The notes under the pieces are model-generated. The model did no database searches. It had not been told where the DNA came from and worked only from the letters and a program-made list of their open reading frames with translations. This document shows, piece by piece, positions 28,318-35,369 of a stretch of 64,000 bases of DNA (positions are counted from its first letter, which is position 1; the number at the start of each line of letters is the position of its first letter). The stretch is from JAJDIA01 sp031555505. Its GTDB lineage: Bacteria > Bacteroidota > Bacteroidia > Bacteroidales > Tannerellaceae. The stretch is taken from positions 1 through 64,000 of the forward strand of contig JAVBUH010000004.1 in assembly GCA_031555505.1 (NCBI GenBank), given 5' to 3'. The translations under genes were made by a program, and so were the position numbers.

Positions 28318-30177
28318 ATGAAGAAACACTTCTTTTATTTGCTGGCAGTAGCAATGTGCCTGCTGGCACCGGATGTAATCCTGGCGCAGGTGGCCGGGAC
28401 GGGGCAGAATACCCTGCGCATAATGAGTTACAACGTGCGCAATGGCAAAGGGATGGATCTGGCCACTGATTTAGACCGGGTGGCTGTCGCCATCAACCGG
28501 ATACGTCCGGACGTGGTGGCTGTGCAGGAACTGGACAGTGCGACAGCGCGAAGTCAGGGTGTGGATGTGTTGCGTTGCCTGGCTGAACAGACGCTGATGC
28601 ACCGTGTATACGGACCGGCTATCCCGTTTGACGGCGGGAAGTACGGTACAGGTATCCTTTCGCGTGAAAAACCGATGGCTACTTATTCACTCCCTTTGCC
28701 TGGCCGGGAAGAACAACGGGTACTGCTTGTGGCTGAATTCGAGCGCTACATCCTGGCCTGTACCCATCTGTCGCTGACAGAGGCCGACCGCATGGCTTCC
28801 CTCCAACTGATCCGGCAGGAAGCAGCGAAGGCGCATAAGCCATTCGTATTGGCAGGCGATCTGAATGCGCGGCCTGACTCGCCTTTTATCTCCGCCTTGC
28901 AAGCCGATTTTATGCTGCTCAACAATCCGAAGAAACCGACCTTCCCTTCCGACGAACCTCGTGAATGTATTGATTATATCGCCCTCTATAAACCCGGCAG
29001 TGAATCTGTGACGCTACTGGCAGGCGATGTGGCCGACGAACCGATGGCCTCGGATCACCGCCCTGTGTGGGTGGATGTTCGTTTCCGGGCCGACCGGGAT
29101 GCCATTTTCCGCAGCCAGCCCTACCTTCAGAATCCCACCGGAGGCGGTATCACGGTGATGTGGCAGACCACTGTCCCGTCTTACAGCTGGGTAGAATACG
29201 GAATCGATACCCTTCACTTGCAGCGGGCACGTACACTGGTAGAAGGGCAAGTGATCTGCAACGACGTGTACAACAAGATACGCCTCGAGGGATTGCTGCC
29301 GGGGCAGACCTACTACTACCGTGTCTGCTCACGCGAGATCATGCTGTACCAGGCGTATAAAAAGGTGTTCGGTGAAACGGCCGTGTCGTCTTTCCGTTCG
29401 TTCACGCTGCCTTCGGAGCAGACGACGGATTTCACCGCTGTAATATTCAACGATCTGCACAAACAGGAAGCTACCCTGAAGGCGCTATACGCACAGGTAA
29501 AAGATGTGCCATACGACTTTGTGGTCTTTAATGGCGACTGTATAGACGATCCGGCCACGGAAGAAGAAGCCTTGTTCCATCTCTCTATGCAATGCTCAAC
29601 GGTGGGAGCCGACCGTGTCCCGGTGTTCTACCTGCGTGGTAACCACGAGATACGGAATGCGTTCTCGATCGGACTGCGTAACCTGCTCGATTATGTGGGC
29701 GATAAAACCTACGGAGCATTCAGTTGGGGTGATACCCGCCTGGTGATGCTCGATTGTGGCGAAGACAAACCCGATACTACCTGGGTTTATTATGACCTGA
29801 ACGACTTTACCGGCCTGCGTCTTGAACAGGTGGATTTTCTGAAACAGGAATTGGCGTCGCCGCCCTTTACCCGGGCATCGCGCCGGATACTGCTCAACCA
29901 CATTCCCTTATATGGCAACAGTGATGCCTATCGCCCTTGTTCCCAACTCTGGGGTCCATTGCTGGACAGGGCGCCGTTTGATGTGAACATTAGCGCCCAT
30001 ACCCACCGGTATGCATACCTTCCGAAAGGTACTGCCGGGAATAACTTCCCCGTGTTGATAGGTGGTAGCCAGCAGGTGGACGGCGCCACAGTGATGATCC
30101 TTCGGAAGAAAGGTGACAGGCTGACCCTCCGGATGCTGAATGCAGCAGGTGAGGTGTTGCATAAAGTGAATTTGTGA
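28318..30177 (+). CDS. Secreted two-domain phosphoesterase: EEP phosphodiesterase fused to metallophosphatase
   Basis: 619 residues from the ATG at 28,318 (the upstream extension carries no signal peptide). Signal peptide MKKHFFYLLAV...VILAQ. Domain 1 (about 32-255) is an endonuclease/exonuclease/phosphatase fold with RIMSYNVRNG, VAVQELD, AGDLNARPDS and SDHRPVWVDV, all catalytic and metal positions present. A fibronectin-like bridge (about 265-360, SQPYLQN...ITVMWQTT) of the purple-acid-phosphatase type follows. Domain 2 (about 365-610) is a calcineurin-like phosphatase with FNDLH, NGDCID, RGNHE, LNHIPLYG and SAHTH. The order suggests cleavage of a phosphodiester, then release of phosphate from the product, in the periplasm or on the surface (inference). 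The fusion is not a standard pair that I recall. Confidence 0.88.
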   Translation: MKKHFFYLLAVAMCLLAPDVILAQVAGTGQNTLRIMSYNVRNGKGMDLATDLDRVAVAINRIRPDVVAVQELDSATARSQGVDVLRCLAEQTLMHRVYGPAIPFDGGKYGTGILSREKPMATYSLPLPGREEQRVLLVAEFERYILACTHLSLTEADRMASLQLIRQEAAKAHKPFVLAGDLNARPDSPFISALQADFMLLNNPKKPTFPSDEPRECIDYIALYKPGSESVTLLAGDVADEPMASDHRPVWVDVRFRADRDAIFRSQPYLQNPTGGGITVMWQTTVPSYSWVEYGIDTLHLQRARTLVEGQVICNDVYNKIRLEGLLPGQTYYYRVCSREIMLYQAYKKVFGETAVSSFRSFTLPSEQTTDFTAVIFNDLHKQEATLKALYAQVKDVPYDFVVFNGDCIDDPATEEEALFHLSMQCSTVGADRVPVFYLRGNHEIRNAFSIGLRNLLDYVGDKTYGAFSWGDTRLVMLDCGEDKPDTTWVYYDLNDFTGLRLEQVDFLKQELASPPFTRASRRILLNHIPLYGNSDAYRPCSQLWGPLLDRAPFDVNISAHTHRYAYLPKGTAGNNFPVLIGGSQQVDGATVMILRKKGDRLTLRMLNAAGEVLHKVNL

Positions 30178-30207
30178 CCCGGACGATCGGTGTCTCGTAA
30201 TTATTCG

Positions 30208-30215
30208 TAGATTTG
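30208..30215 (+). promoter_or_regulatory. -7 promoter element for the serine hydrolase lipoprotein
   Basis: TAGATTTG matches TAnnTTTG, 25 bases before the ATG at 30,241. The hydrolase could thus be transcribed apart from the gene before it. Confidence 0.5.
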
Positions 30216-30240
30216 CCCCTCTTATATATAACTAATTATC

Positions 30241-31815
30241 ATGAAGAAAACGATAGGAAGGATCCTCTTTGCAGCGCTGTGCTGTGTGATCTGTTTGCCG
30301 GGATGCCGGAAGGTGCAACCGTTAGGGAGCCAACATCCCGACGGGCTGATTCGCAGTACGCCCGAAGCGCAGGGTGTGCATACGGAAGGTATCTTCCGTT
30401 TCTTTGAAGAGGTGGAAAATAAGGGCATCGAGCTGCATAGTTTTATGATGCTCCGGCACGGGAAGGTGATCACCGAAGCCTGGTGGTATCCGTACCGGCC
30501 AAGCATCCCTCATATCATGCACTCGGCAAGTAAAACATATACGGCTACGGCAGTCGGTTTTGCCGTAGACGAAAAGTTGTTGACGGTGGATGATAAAGTA
30601 ATCTCTTTCTTTCCCGACGATCTCCCCGCCGAAGTGTCTCCCTGGCTGAAAGAACTGTCTGTCAAGCATCTGCTCACCATGACGGTCGGCCACGCCAAGG
30701 CTCCGGTGTACAATGCGTCGGATGATCACTGGGTGAAACGTTTCCTGGCCGAACCGATCGTGAACGAACCGGGAACTGTTTTTCAGTATAGTACGTATGC
30801 CACCTATATGCTTTCGGCGATTGTGCAGAAATTGACCGGGCAGACCGTCTATGATTACCTCACGCCCCGCCTCTTTGAACCGCTTGGCATCAACGATATC
30901 TCCTGGGAAGTGAATAAGGAGGGTGTCAATACCGGCGGCTGGGGATTACGCATCAAAACAGCCGATCTGGCCAAGTTGGGTATATTCTACCTGCAAAAAG
31001 GGAAATGGAACAACGTACAACTGCTTTCCGAAGCCTGGTTTACGGAAGCCACCACTCCGCAGATCTATCAGCAACCTCAGCGGACGCCCGAAGAGAATGC
31101 CGGCGACGATTGGGCGCAGGGCTATGGCTATCAGCTGTGGATCTGTACCCACGGCGCTTACCGTATCGACGGCGCTTACGGACAATTTGCCGTGGTTATT
31201 CCCGGCAAGGATGTCGTAGTGGCCATTACCGCCCGTGCAACGGATACACAGCAGGAATTGAAACTGATCTGGGAGAACCTGATACCGATGATGGACGACA
31301 AATACGTCCCGGTAGACCTTGTACAAAATGACCTGCTGAAGAGTTCGCTCACATCCCTTCAGATCACCGATCCGTTCCGGACCGTCGAAGACCTTGCGTT
31401 CCCACGTGGAGAGACCCGCTCGTACCGGATGGAACCGAATGCATTGGGACTGTCGGCTCTTGCCTTCCGTTTCCTCGAAGACGGCGCCTGTGAACTGACA
31501 TTAGCCAGGGACGACCAACCTGCATATACATTTACTTTCGGACAGGATGCCTGGACGTATGGCAAGACGGAAAGGCCCGGCCCTTATTTCTCTTCGCCCC
31601 GCCGTTCGGCCGACGGCCTGCCGCCGTTTGATGTGGCTGGCTACAGCAGTTGGACGGCATCCGACAAGCTTCAATTGCGGCTGCTTTACCTGAACGATGC
31701 TCAATTTGAAACCTATCGTTGTACGTTTACAAACGATCTGGTGTCCCTGGAAGTGAGCGATTCAATGGATGCTCAAAAGGCGCCGGTGTATTTGACAGGG
31801 AAGAGGAGTGAATAA
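30241..31815 (+). CDS. Serine hydrolase lipoprotein (class C beta-lactamase family)
   Basis: 524 residues. Lipoprotein signal with CCVICLPGCRK (Cys near residue 22). The class C/AmpC-like domain spans about 40-360: SxxK is HSASKTYTATAVGFAV near residue 97 (nucleophile Ser), the second motif is FQYSTYATYML (Tyr-Ser-Thr where AmpC has Tyr-x-Asn), and the third motif region is DGAYGQFAVVIP. A C-terminal beta-rich domain (about 375-515) follows. Likely an esterase, amidase or D-peptidase rather than a true lactamase. It is 63 bases after the phosphoesterase and 42 bases before a fusion gene carrying a paralogous domain. Stretches such as KTYTATAVGFAV and DKVISFFP are shared with that paralogue, showing a local duplication. 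Confidence 0.88.
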   Translation: MKKTIGRILFAALCCVICLPGCRKVQPLGSQHPDGLIRSTPEAQGVHTEGIFRFFEEVENKGIELHSFMMLRHGKVITEAWWYPYRPSIPHIMHSASKTYTATAVGFAVDEKLLTVDDKVISFFPDDLPAEVSPWLKELSVKHLLTMTVGHAKAPVYNASDDHWVKRFLAEPIVNEPGTVFQYSTYATYMLSAIVQKLTGQTVYDYLTPRLFEPLGINDISWEVNKEGVNTGGWGLRIKTADLAKLGIFYLQKGKWNNVQLLSEAWFTEATTPQIYQQPQRTPEENAGDDWAQGYGYQLWICTHGAYRIDGAYGQFAVVIPGKDVVVAITARATDTQQELKLIWENLIPMMDDKYVPVDLVQNDLLKSSLTSLQITDPFRTVEDLAFPRGETRSYRMEPNALGLSALAFRFLEDGACELTLARDDQPAYTFTFGQDAWTYGKTERPGPYFSSPRRSADGLPPFDVAGYSSWTASDKLQLRLLYLNDAQFETYRCTFTNDLVSLEVSDSMDAQKAPVYLTGKRSE

Positions 31816-31857
31816 TGATTGACGATTAATGATTAATGATTAAATAGAAGTACTGAT

Positions 31858-33720
31858 ATGAAGACGAACCACTTTTTGAGACTTGTTTGCGGCCTGCTGT
31901 TACTGGCTGCTTCCCTGCCGGCAATAGCTCAGCAGGCCAATCCGCGCCTTATTGTCCGCGGAGATGATATGGGCTCTTTCCATGCGGCCAATGTGGCGAG
32001 CATTGAAACGGCTGTCAACGGTATTGAAACATCCATCGAAGTGATGGTAGTCACACCCTGGTTTCCGGAAGCCGTCCGTATGCTGCGCGACAATCCCGGT
32101 ATCGATGTGGGGTTGCATCTGACCATTACCAGCGAGTGGGACAATATCAAATGGCGTCCGCTCACTCCTTGTCCGAGCCTGACCGACGCCAACGGCTACT
32201 TCTTCCCGATGATGGGAGCGAACAAAGCTTATCCGGGTTTGGCTATCATGGAAAATAAATGGAATATTGCCGAGATTGAGCAGGAATTCCGTGCGCAGAT
32301 AGAACTGGGGCTGAAGAATATCCCGCAGATCAGTCATCTCTCCGGGCACATGGGATCGACAGGCTTTGATGCCGAAGTGGTGAGGCTGGTGAAACGCCTG
32401 GCGCAGGAATACAACCTCCCGGCGATGGACCGGATGGATGCGATGAAAGAATTTGGCTTCTCGTATGCCGGCTACGACGGCCCAACGAAGACACTGGCCG
32501 AAAAGGAAAGTTCTTTTATCAAGATGCTGGATAAGCTGGAAGGCGGTAAAACGTATATGTTTGTAGATCACCCGGCGCTGGATAATGCCGAGATGCAGAC
32601 CGTTGGCCATATCGGTTATGAACATGTGGCGGTAGACCGCCAGGGTGTGACCGACCTGTTCAAAAGCGCCAAAGTGAAGCAGGCCATTGCCGGCAAAGGC
32701 ATAGAACTGATCAACTTCAACGACCTCACCAAAGCCCTTCCCCGCAGTACCCCTGCGGCCGAGAAAGTAAATGCGAAAGCCATAGATAATTACTTTGATG
32801 CAGTGAAGAAAGCCGGACAGGATCTGCACAGCCTGATGATCGTCCGCCATGGTAAGGTGGTGGCCGAACGCTGGCTGGGTGATAACGCTGCCAACAAGCC
32901 GCATATCCTGAACTCCGTCAGTAAGACCTATACTGCTACCGCCGTTGGTTTTGCCGTGGCCGAAGGCCGGATCAAAGTGACTGATAAAGTGATCTCTTTC
33001 TTCCCCGGCGATCTGCCTGCCGAAGTAACGCCTTACCTCCGGGAAATGGAGATCCGCCACCTGCTTACTATGTCGTGTGGCCACGATACCGATCCCACCC
33101 GTATGGCTTTTGGCGATGCCGGTAAAGAGATTGACTGGGTGAAGGCTTTCCTGGCTTATCCGATCGAACACAAGCCCGGCACGGTATTCTGCTACAACAG
33201 CCTGGGTACCTATATGCTGTCGGCCATCGTCCAGCAAGTGACCGGGCAGAAAGTGATTGATTATCTCTATCCGCGCCTGTTCCGCCCGTTGGGTATCGTT
33301 GGCGCTAACTGGCAGGAAAGCCCGCAGGGTATCAATGCCGGTGGTTGGGGGCTCTATGTGAAGACGGAAGACATGGCAAAGCTTGGCCAGTTCATCCTCC
33401 AGAAGGGTCAATGGAACGGTAAGCAACTGCTGCCCGAAGCGTGGTTCGACGAAGCCACCACCTCGCACATCGCCTCACTGCCTGCCGGTGTGAAGCGCGA
33501 AGACCTCAAGGTGAAACCCAAAGACAGCGACTGGCTCCAGGGCTACGGCTACCAGATGTGGCGCTGCCGCCACAACGCCTTCCGTGCCGACGGCGCCAAC
33601 GGCCAGTACATCATCATCCTGCCCGAGAAGGATGCCGTCATCGTCACCACCGCCAACATCCGCGACATGCAGGGCGAGATCAACCTGATCTGGCAATACC
33701 TGTTACCGGCGTTGAAGTGA
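31858..33720 (+). CDS. Secreted YdjC/ChbG-type deacetylase fused to a serine hydrolase
   Basis: 620 residues with a signal peptide (MKTNHFLRLVCGLLLLAASL..., cleavage after AIAQ near residue 25). Domain 1 (about 28-300) is a YdjC-like carbohydrate deacetylase: VRGDDMGSFHAAN holds the metal-binding Asp, DVGLHLTI and HLSGHMGS supply His ligands, FVDHP is a later His. Domain 2 (about 320-618) is class C beta-lactamase-like: NSVSKTYTATAVGFAV (SxxK), FCYNSLGTYML, GANGQYIIILP. The second domain is paralogous to the preceding gene. Such a protein could remove an acetyl group and an ester or amide from one substrate. The last 280 bases use C-ending codons far more than the rest, hinting at conversion or a different origin. 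Confidence 0.87.
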   Translation: MKTNHFLRLVCGLLLLAASLPAIAQQANPRLIVRGDDMGSFHAANVASIETAVNGIETSIEVMVVTPWFPEAVRMLRDNPGIDVGLHLTITSEWDNIKWRPLTPCPSLTDANGYFFPMMGANKAYPGLAIMENKWNIAEIEQEFRAQIELGLKNIPQISHLSGHMGSTGFDAEVVRLVKRLAQEYNLPAMDRMDAMKEFGFSYAGYDGPTKTLAEKESSFIKMLDKLEGGKTYMFVDHPALDNAEMQTVGHIGYEHVAVDRQGVTDLFKSAKVKQAIAGKGIELINFNDLTKALPRSTPAAEKVNAKAIDNYFDAVKKAGQDLHSLMIVRHGKVVAERWLGDNAANKPHILNSVSKTYTATAVGFAVAEGRIKVTDKVISFFPGDLPAEVTPYLREMEIRHLLTMSCGHDTDPTRMAFGDAGKEIDWVKAFLAYPIEHKPGTVFCYNSLGTYMLSAIVQQVTGQKVIDYLYPRLFRPLGIVGANWQESPQGINAGGWGLYVKTEDMAKLGQFILQKGQWNGKQLLPEAWFDEATTSHIASLPAGVKREDLKVKPKDSDWLQGYGYQMWRCRHNAFRADGANGQYIIILPEKDAVIVTTANIRDMQGEINLIWQYLLPALK

Positions 33721-33775
33721 CCATTATTCAATAGGAATATTCCAGAAATAATAACCGGTTGTCATCAACAATAAG

Positions 33776-34015
33776 ATGAAAAAGAAAATCATATCAATCG
33801 TGTTTGTGGCTGCTATCGCTGTTGCGGCAGCTTGGAATGTAAGTCAAAAAGAGGATAAAGCTACTTTGTCTGACATAGCTTTGGGTAATGTTGAGGCGTT
33901 AGCAAATCAGCCGTTACCAAAGGGGACATTATATGGGAATGATGCAGGAAATCGTTTTGTTGTTGCCCGGGAGGCAATGATTGTGGTGCCGCTGGATGCG
34001 GAGGATGCTAAGTAA
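33776..34015 (+). CDS. NVEALA-family exported peptide
   Basis: 79 residues. The N-terminus is a leader (MKKKIISIVFVAAIAVAAAWNV), then DIALGNVEALA near residues 34-44, the signature of the NVEALA family of small Bacteroidetes exported peptides. About 35 residues follow (mature part with KGTLYGNDAGNRFVVAREA), without the cysteines frequent in the family. The biological role of the family is not settled. It precedes a six-bladed propeller lipoprotein, its usual neighbour, and is separated from it by an intrinsic-terminator-like hairpin, so peptide mRNA may exceed propeller mRNA. Confidence 0.88.
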   Translation: MKKKIISIVFVAAIAVAAAWNVSQKEDKATLSDIALGNVEALANQPLPKGTLYGNDAGNRFVVAREAMIVVPLDAEDAK

Positions 34016-34024
34016 ATAATTTAA

Positions 34025-34062
34025 GTCGTGTAATGACTGTTTTGTTATTACACGGCTTTTTT
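34025..34062 (+). terminator. Terminator or attenuator between the NVEALA peptide and propeller genes
   Basis: Stem GTCGTGTAAT / TTATTACACGGC with a TGTTTTG-type loop and a following T-run (GGCTTTTTTG). It lies between two genes thought to work together, so partial read-through is possible. Confidence 0.8.
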
Positions 34063-34095
34063 GCTGATTTTTAATAATGAATAATACATAATGAT

Positions 34096-35274
34096 ATGAA
34101 AAATATAGTTGTTTTAGGATTAGCTGTCGTTGTATGCGGGTTAATGAGTTGTGCGGGATCGAAAGGGAGTGATGAAAAAGTGGCAATACTATCCATCCAG
34201 CAGACAGTGACAGATGTGATGCCTTTGTCACAGGTCTTTGCTGATATCCGGTATGTGCCGCTGGAGACGAAAGACAGTTTGCTTATCGACCGGATTACCA
34301 AGGTTATCCATCGTGACAGCTATGTGTATGTGGCGGACAGGGCGAATGTGTACAGGTTTAGTATGACTGGTGTGCTGTCCGGGCAGATCAATAAGCAGGG
34401 TCAAGGGCCGGATGAATATGTGAGCGTAACTGATTTTGAGGTAGCTGAAGATGGCTCCATCTGGATACTCAACCGGAATAATAAACGCTTGCTTCACTAC
34501 TCATGGGAGAATGAATTGCTGGAAACGGTCGATATGACTTTCTGGCCTAAGAATATCTACCTCTATGATTGCGACCGTATGTTTGTCTATATTGGGAATG
34601 AGATCGATGAGGGGAATACAGACCAATTGAAGCTTATAGACCTGAAGACAAAAACGGTGGAACAAGGTTTCCTGCCGATAGATGAAAAGAAAGCAAAGTA
34701 CCTGCATGTGAGTACGGCAAATCACTTTAGCCAATCTCATGATGGGAAGAAACTATATTTCTTCGATGTATTTACTGATTCCATCTATGATTTGTCGGGA
34801 AAAGGCATTCATCCGATGGCTCAGTTGGATCTGAACGGCAAGAATATTCCGCCCTCATTCTTCGATGGATCGTATGATAATATTGCCGTCTTCTTCCAAT
34901 CGCTCTTTCAGTATGATTATGCGTATGCCGGAGGTTTCTTCTTGGACAATCGGAATACGTATCTGCTTTCGTATCTCTACCAAAAGAAGCAGTGTTTTGC
35001 CGTGGTTGACAAGGCGACAAATCGCTCCGTCCTCGAGTTCAGGCAACTGCGTGACGATGTGAATCTGGCAGGTTATCCTATCAATCTGACCGGACAGCAA
35101 ATCTTCATCCAGCGTGATCATACGCTTGCCTTACCGCTTATCCCAGGTGATATTATCGATTATGCCGAGGCTAATCTGGATGCCGGTGCTATTCAACAAG
35201 TAAAAGAGGCTATACAGTACGCAGGTGAGGATCAGAATCCCGTGATATTGATCATGGCAATGGGGGATCGTTGA
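34096..35274 (+). CDS. Six-bladed beta-propeller lipoprotein (NVEALA partner)
   Basis: 392 residues. Lipoprotein signal VVVCGLMSCAG (Cys near residue 18). The start DIRYVPLETKDSLLIDRITKV is the hallmark of the Bacteroidetes six-bladed propeller family (BF3254-like, DUF4934-type). Blades continue with VYRFSMTGVLSGQINKQGQGPDEY and SIWILNRNNKRLLHYS. No catalytic residues are expected. The protein likely binds a ligand or partner on the surface or in the periplasm. It follows the NVEALA peptide gene, a pairing seen in related genomes (recalled, not searched). It lies upstream of ftsK with about 95 bases between. Confidence 0.88.
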   Translation: MKNIVVLGLAVVVCGLMSCAGSKGSDEKVAILSIQQTVTDVMPLSQVFADIRYVPLETKDSLLIDRITKVIHRDSYVYVADRANVYRFSMTGVLSGQINKQGQGPDEYVSVTDFEVAEDGSIWILNRNNKRLLHYSWENELLETVDMTFWPKNIYLYDCDRMFVYIGNEIDEGNTDQLKLIDLKTKTVEQGFLPIDEKKAKYLHVSTANHFSQSHDGKKLYFFDVFTDSIYDLSGKGIHPMAQLDLNGKNIPPSFFDGSYDNIAVFFQSLFQYDYAYAGGFFLDNRNTYLLSYLYQKKQCFAVVDKATNRSVLEFRQLRDDVNLAGYPINLTGQQIFIQRDHTLALPLIPGDIIDYAEANLDAGAIQQVKEAIQYAGEDQNPVILIMAMGDR

Positions 35275-35316
35275 TTTATATTAGGGCTTTTTGCCCGCTT
35301 TTCCGATAATTCTCTT

Positions 35317-35324
35317 TACATTTG
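35317..35324 (+). promoter_or_regulatory. -7 promoter element for ftsK
   Basis: TACATTTG matches TAnnTTTG. A TTTG lies 23 bp upstream, slightly longer than the usual spacer. It is 45 bases before the ATG at 35,370. Confidence 0.5.
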
Positions 35325-35369
35325 CAGGTCATAGAAGCGAGCAAACCGTATGACCCCAAATGTACTATA

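Noticed and set aside
31900..33468. Long minus-strand open frame of 522 codons
   Set aside because: It is antisense to the deacetylase-hydrolase fusion and has no recognisable motifs; a shadow of that gene's codon pattern.
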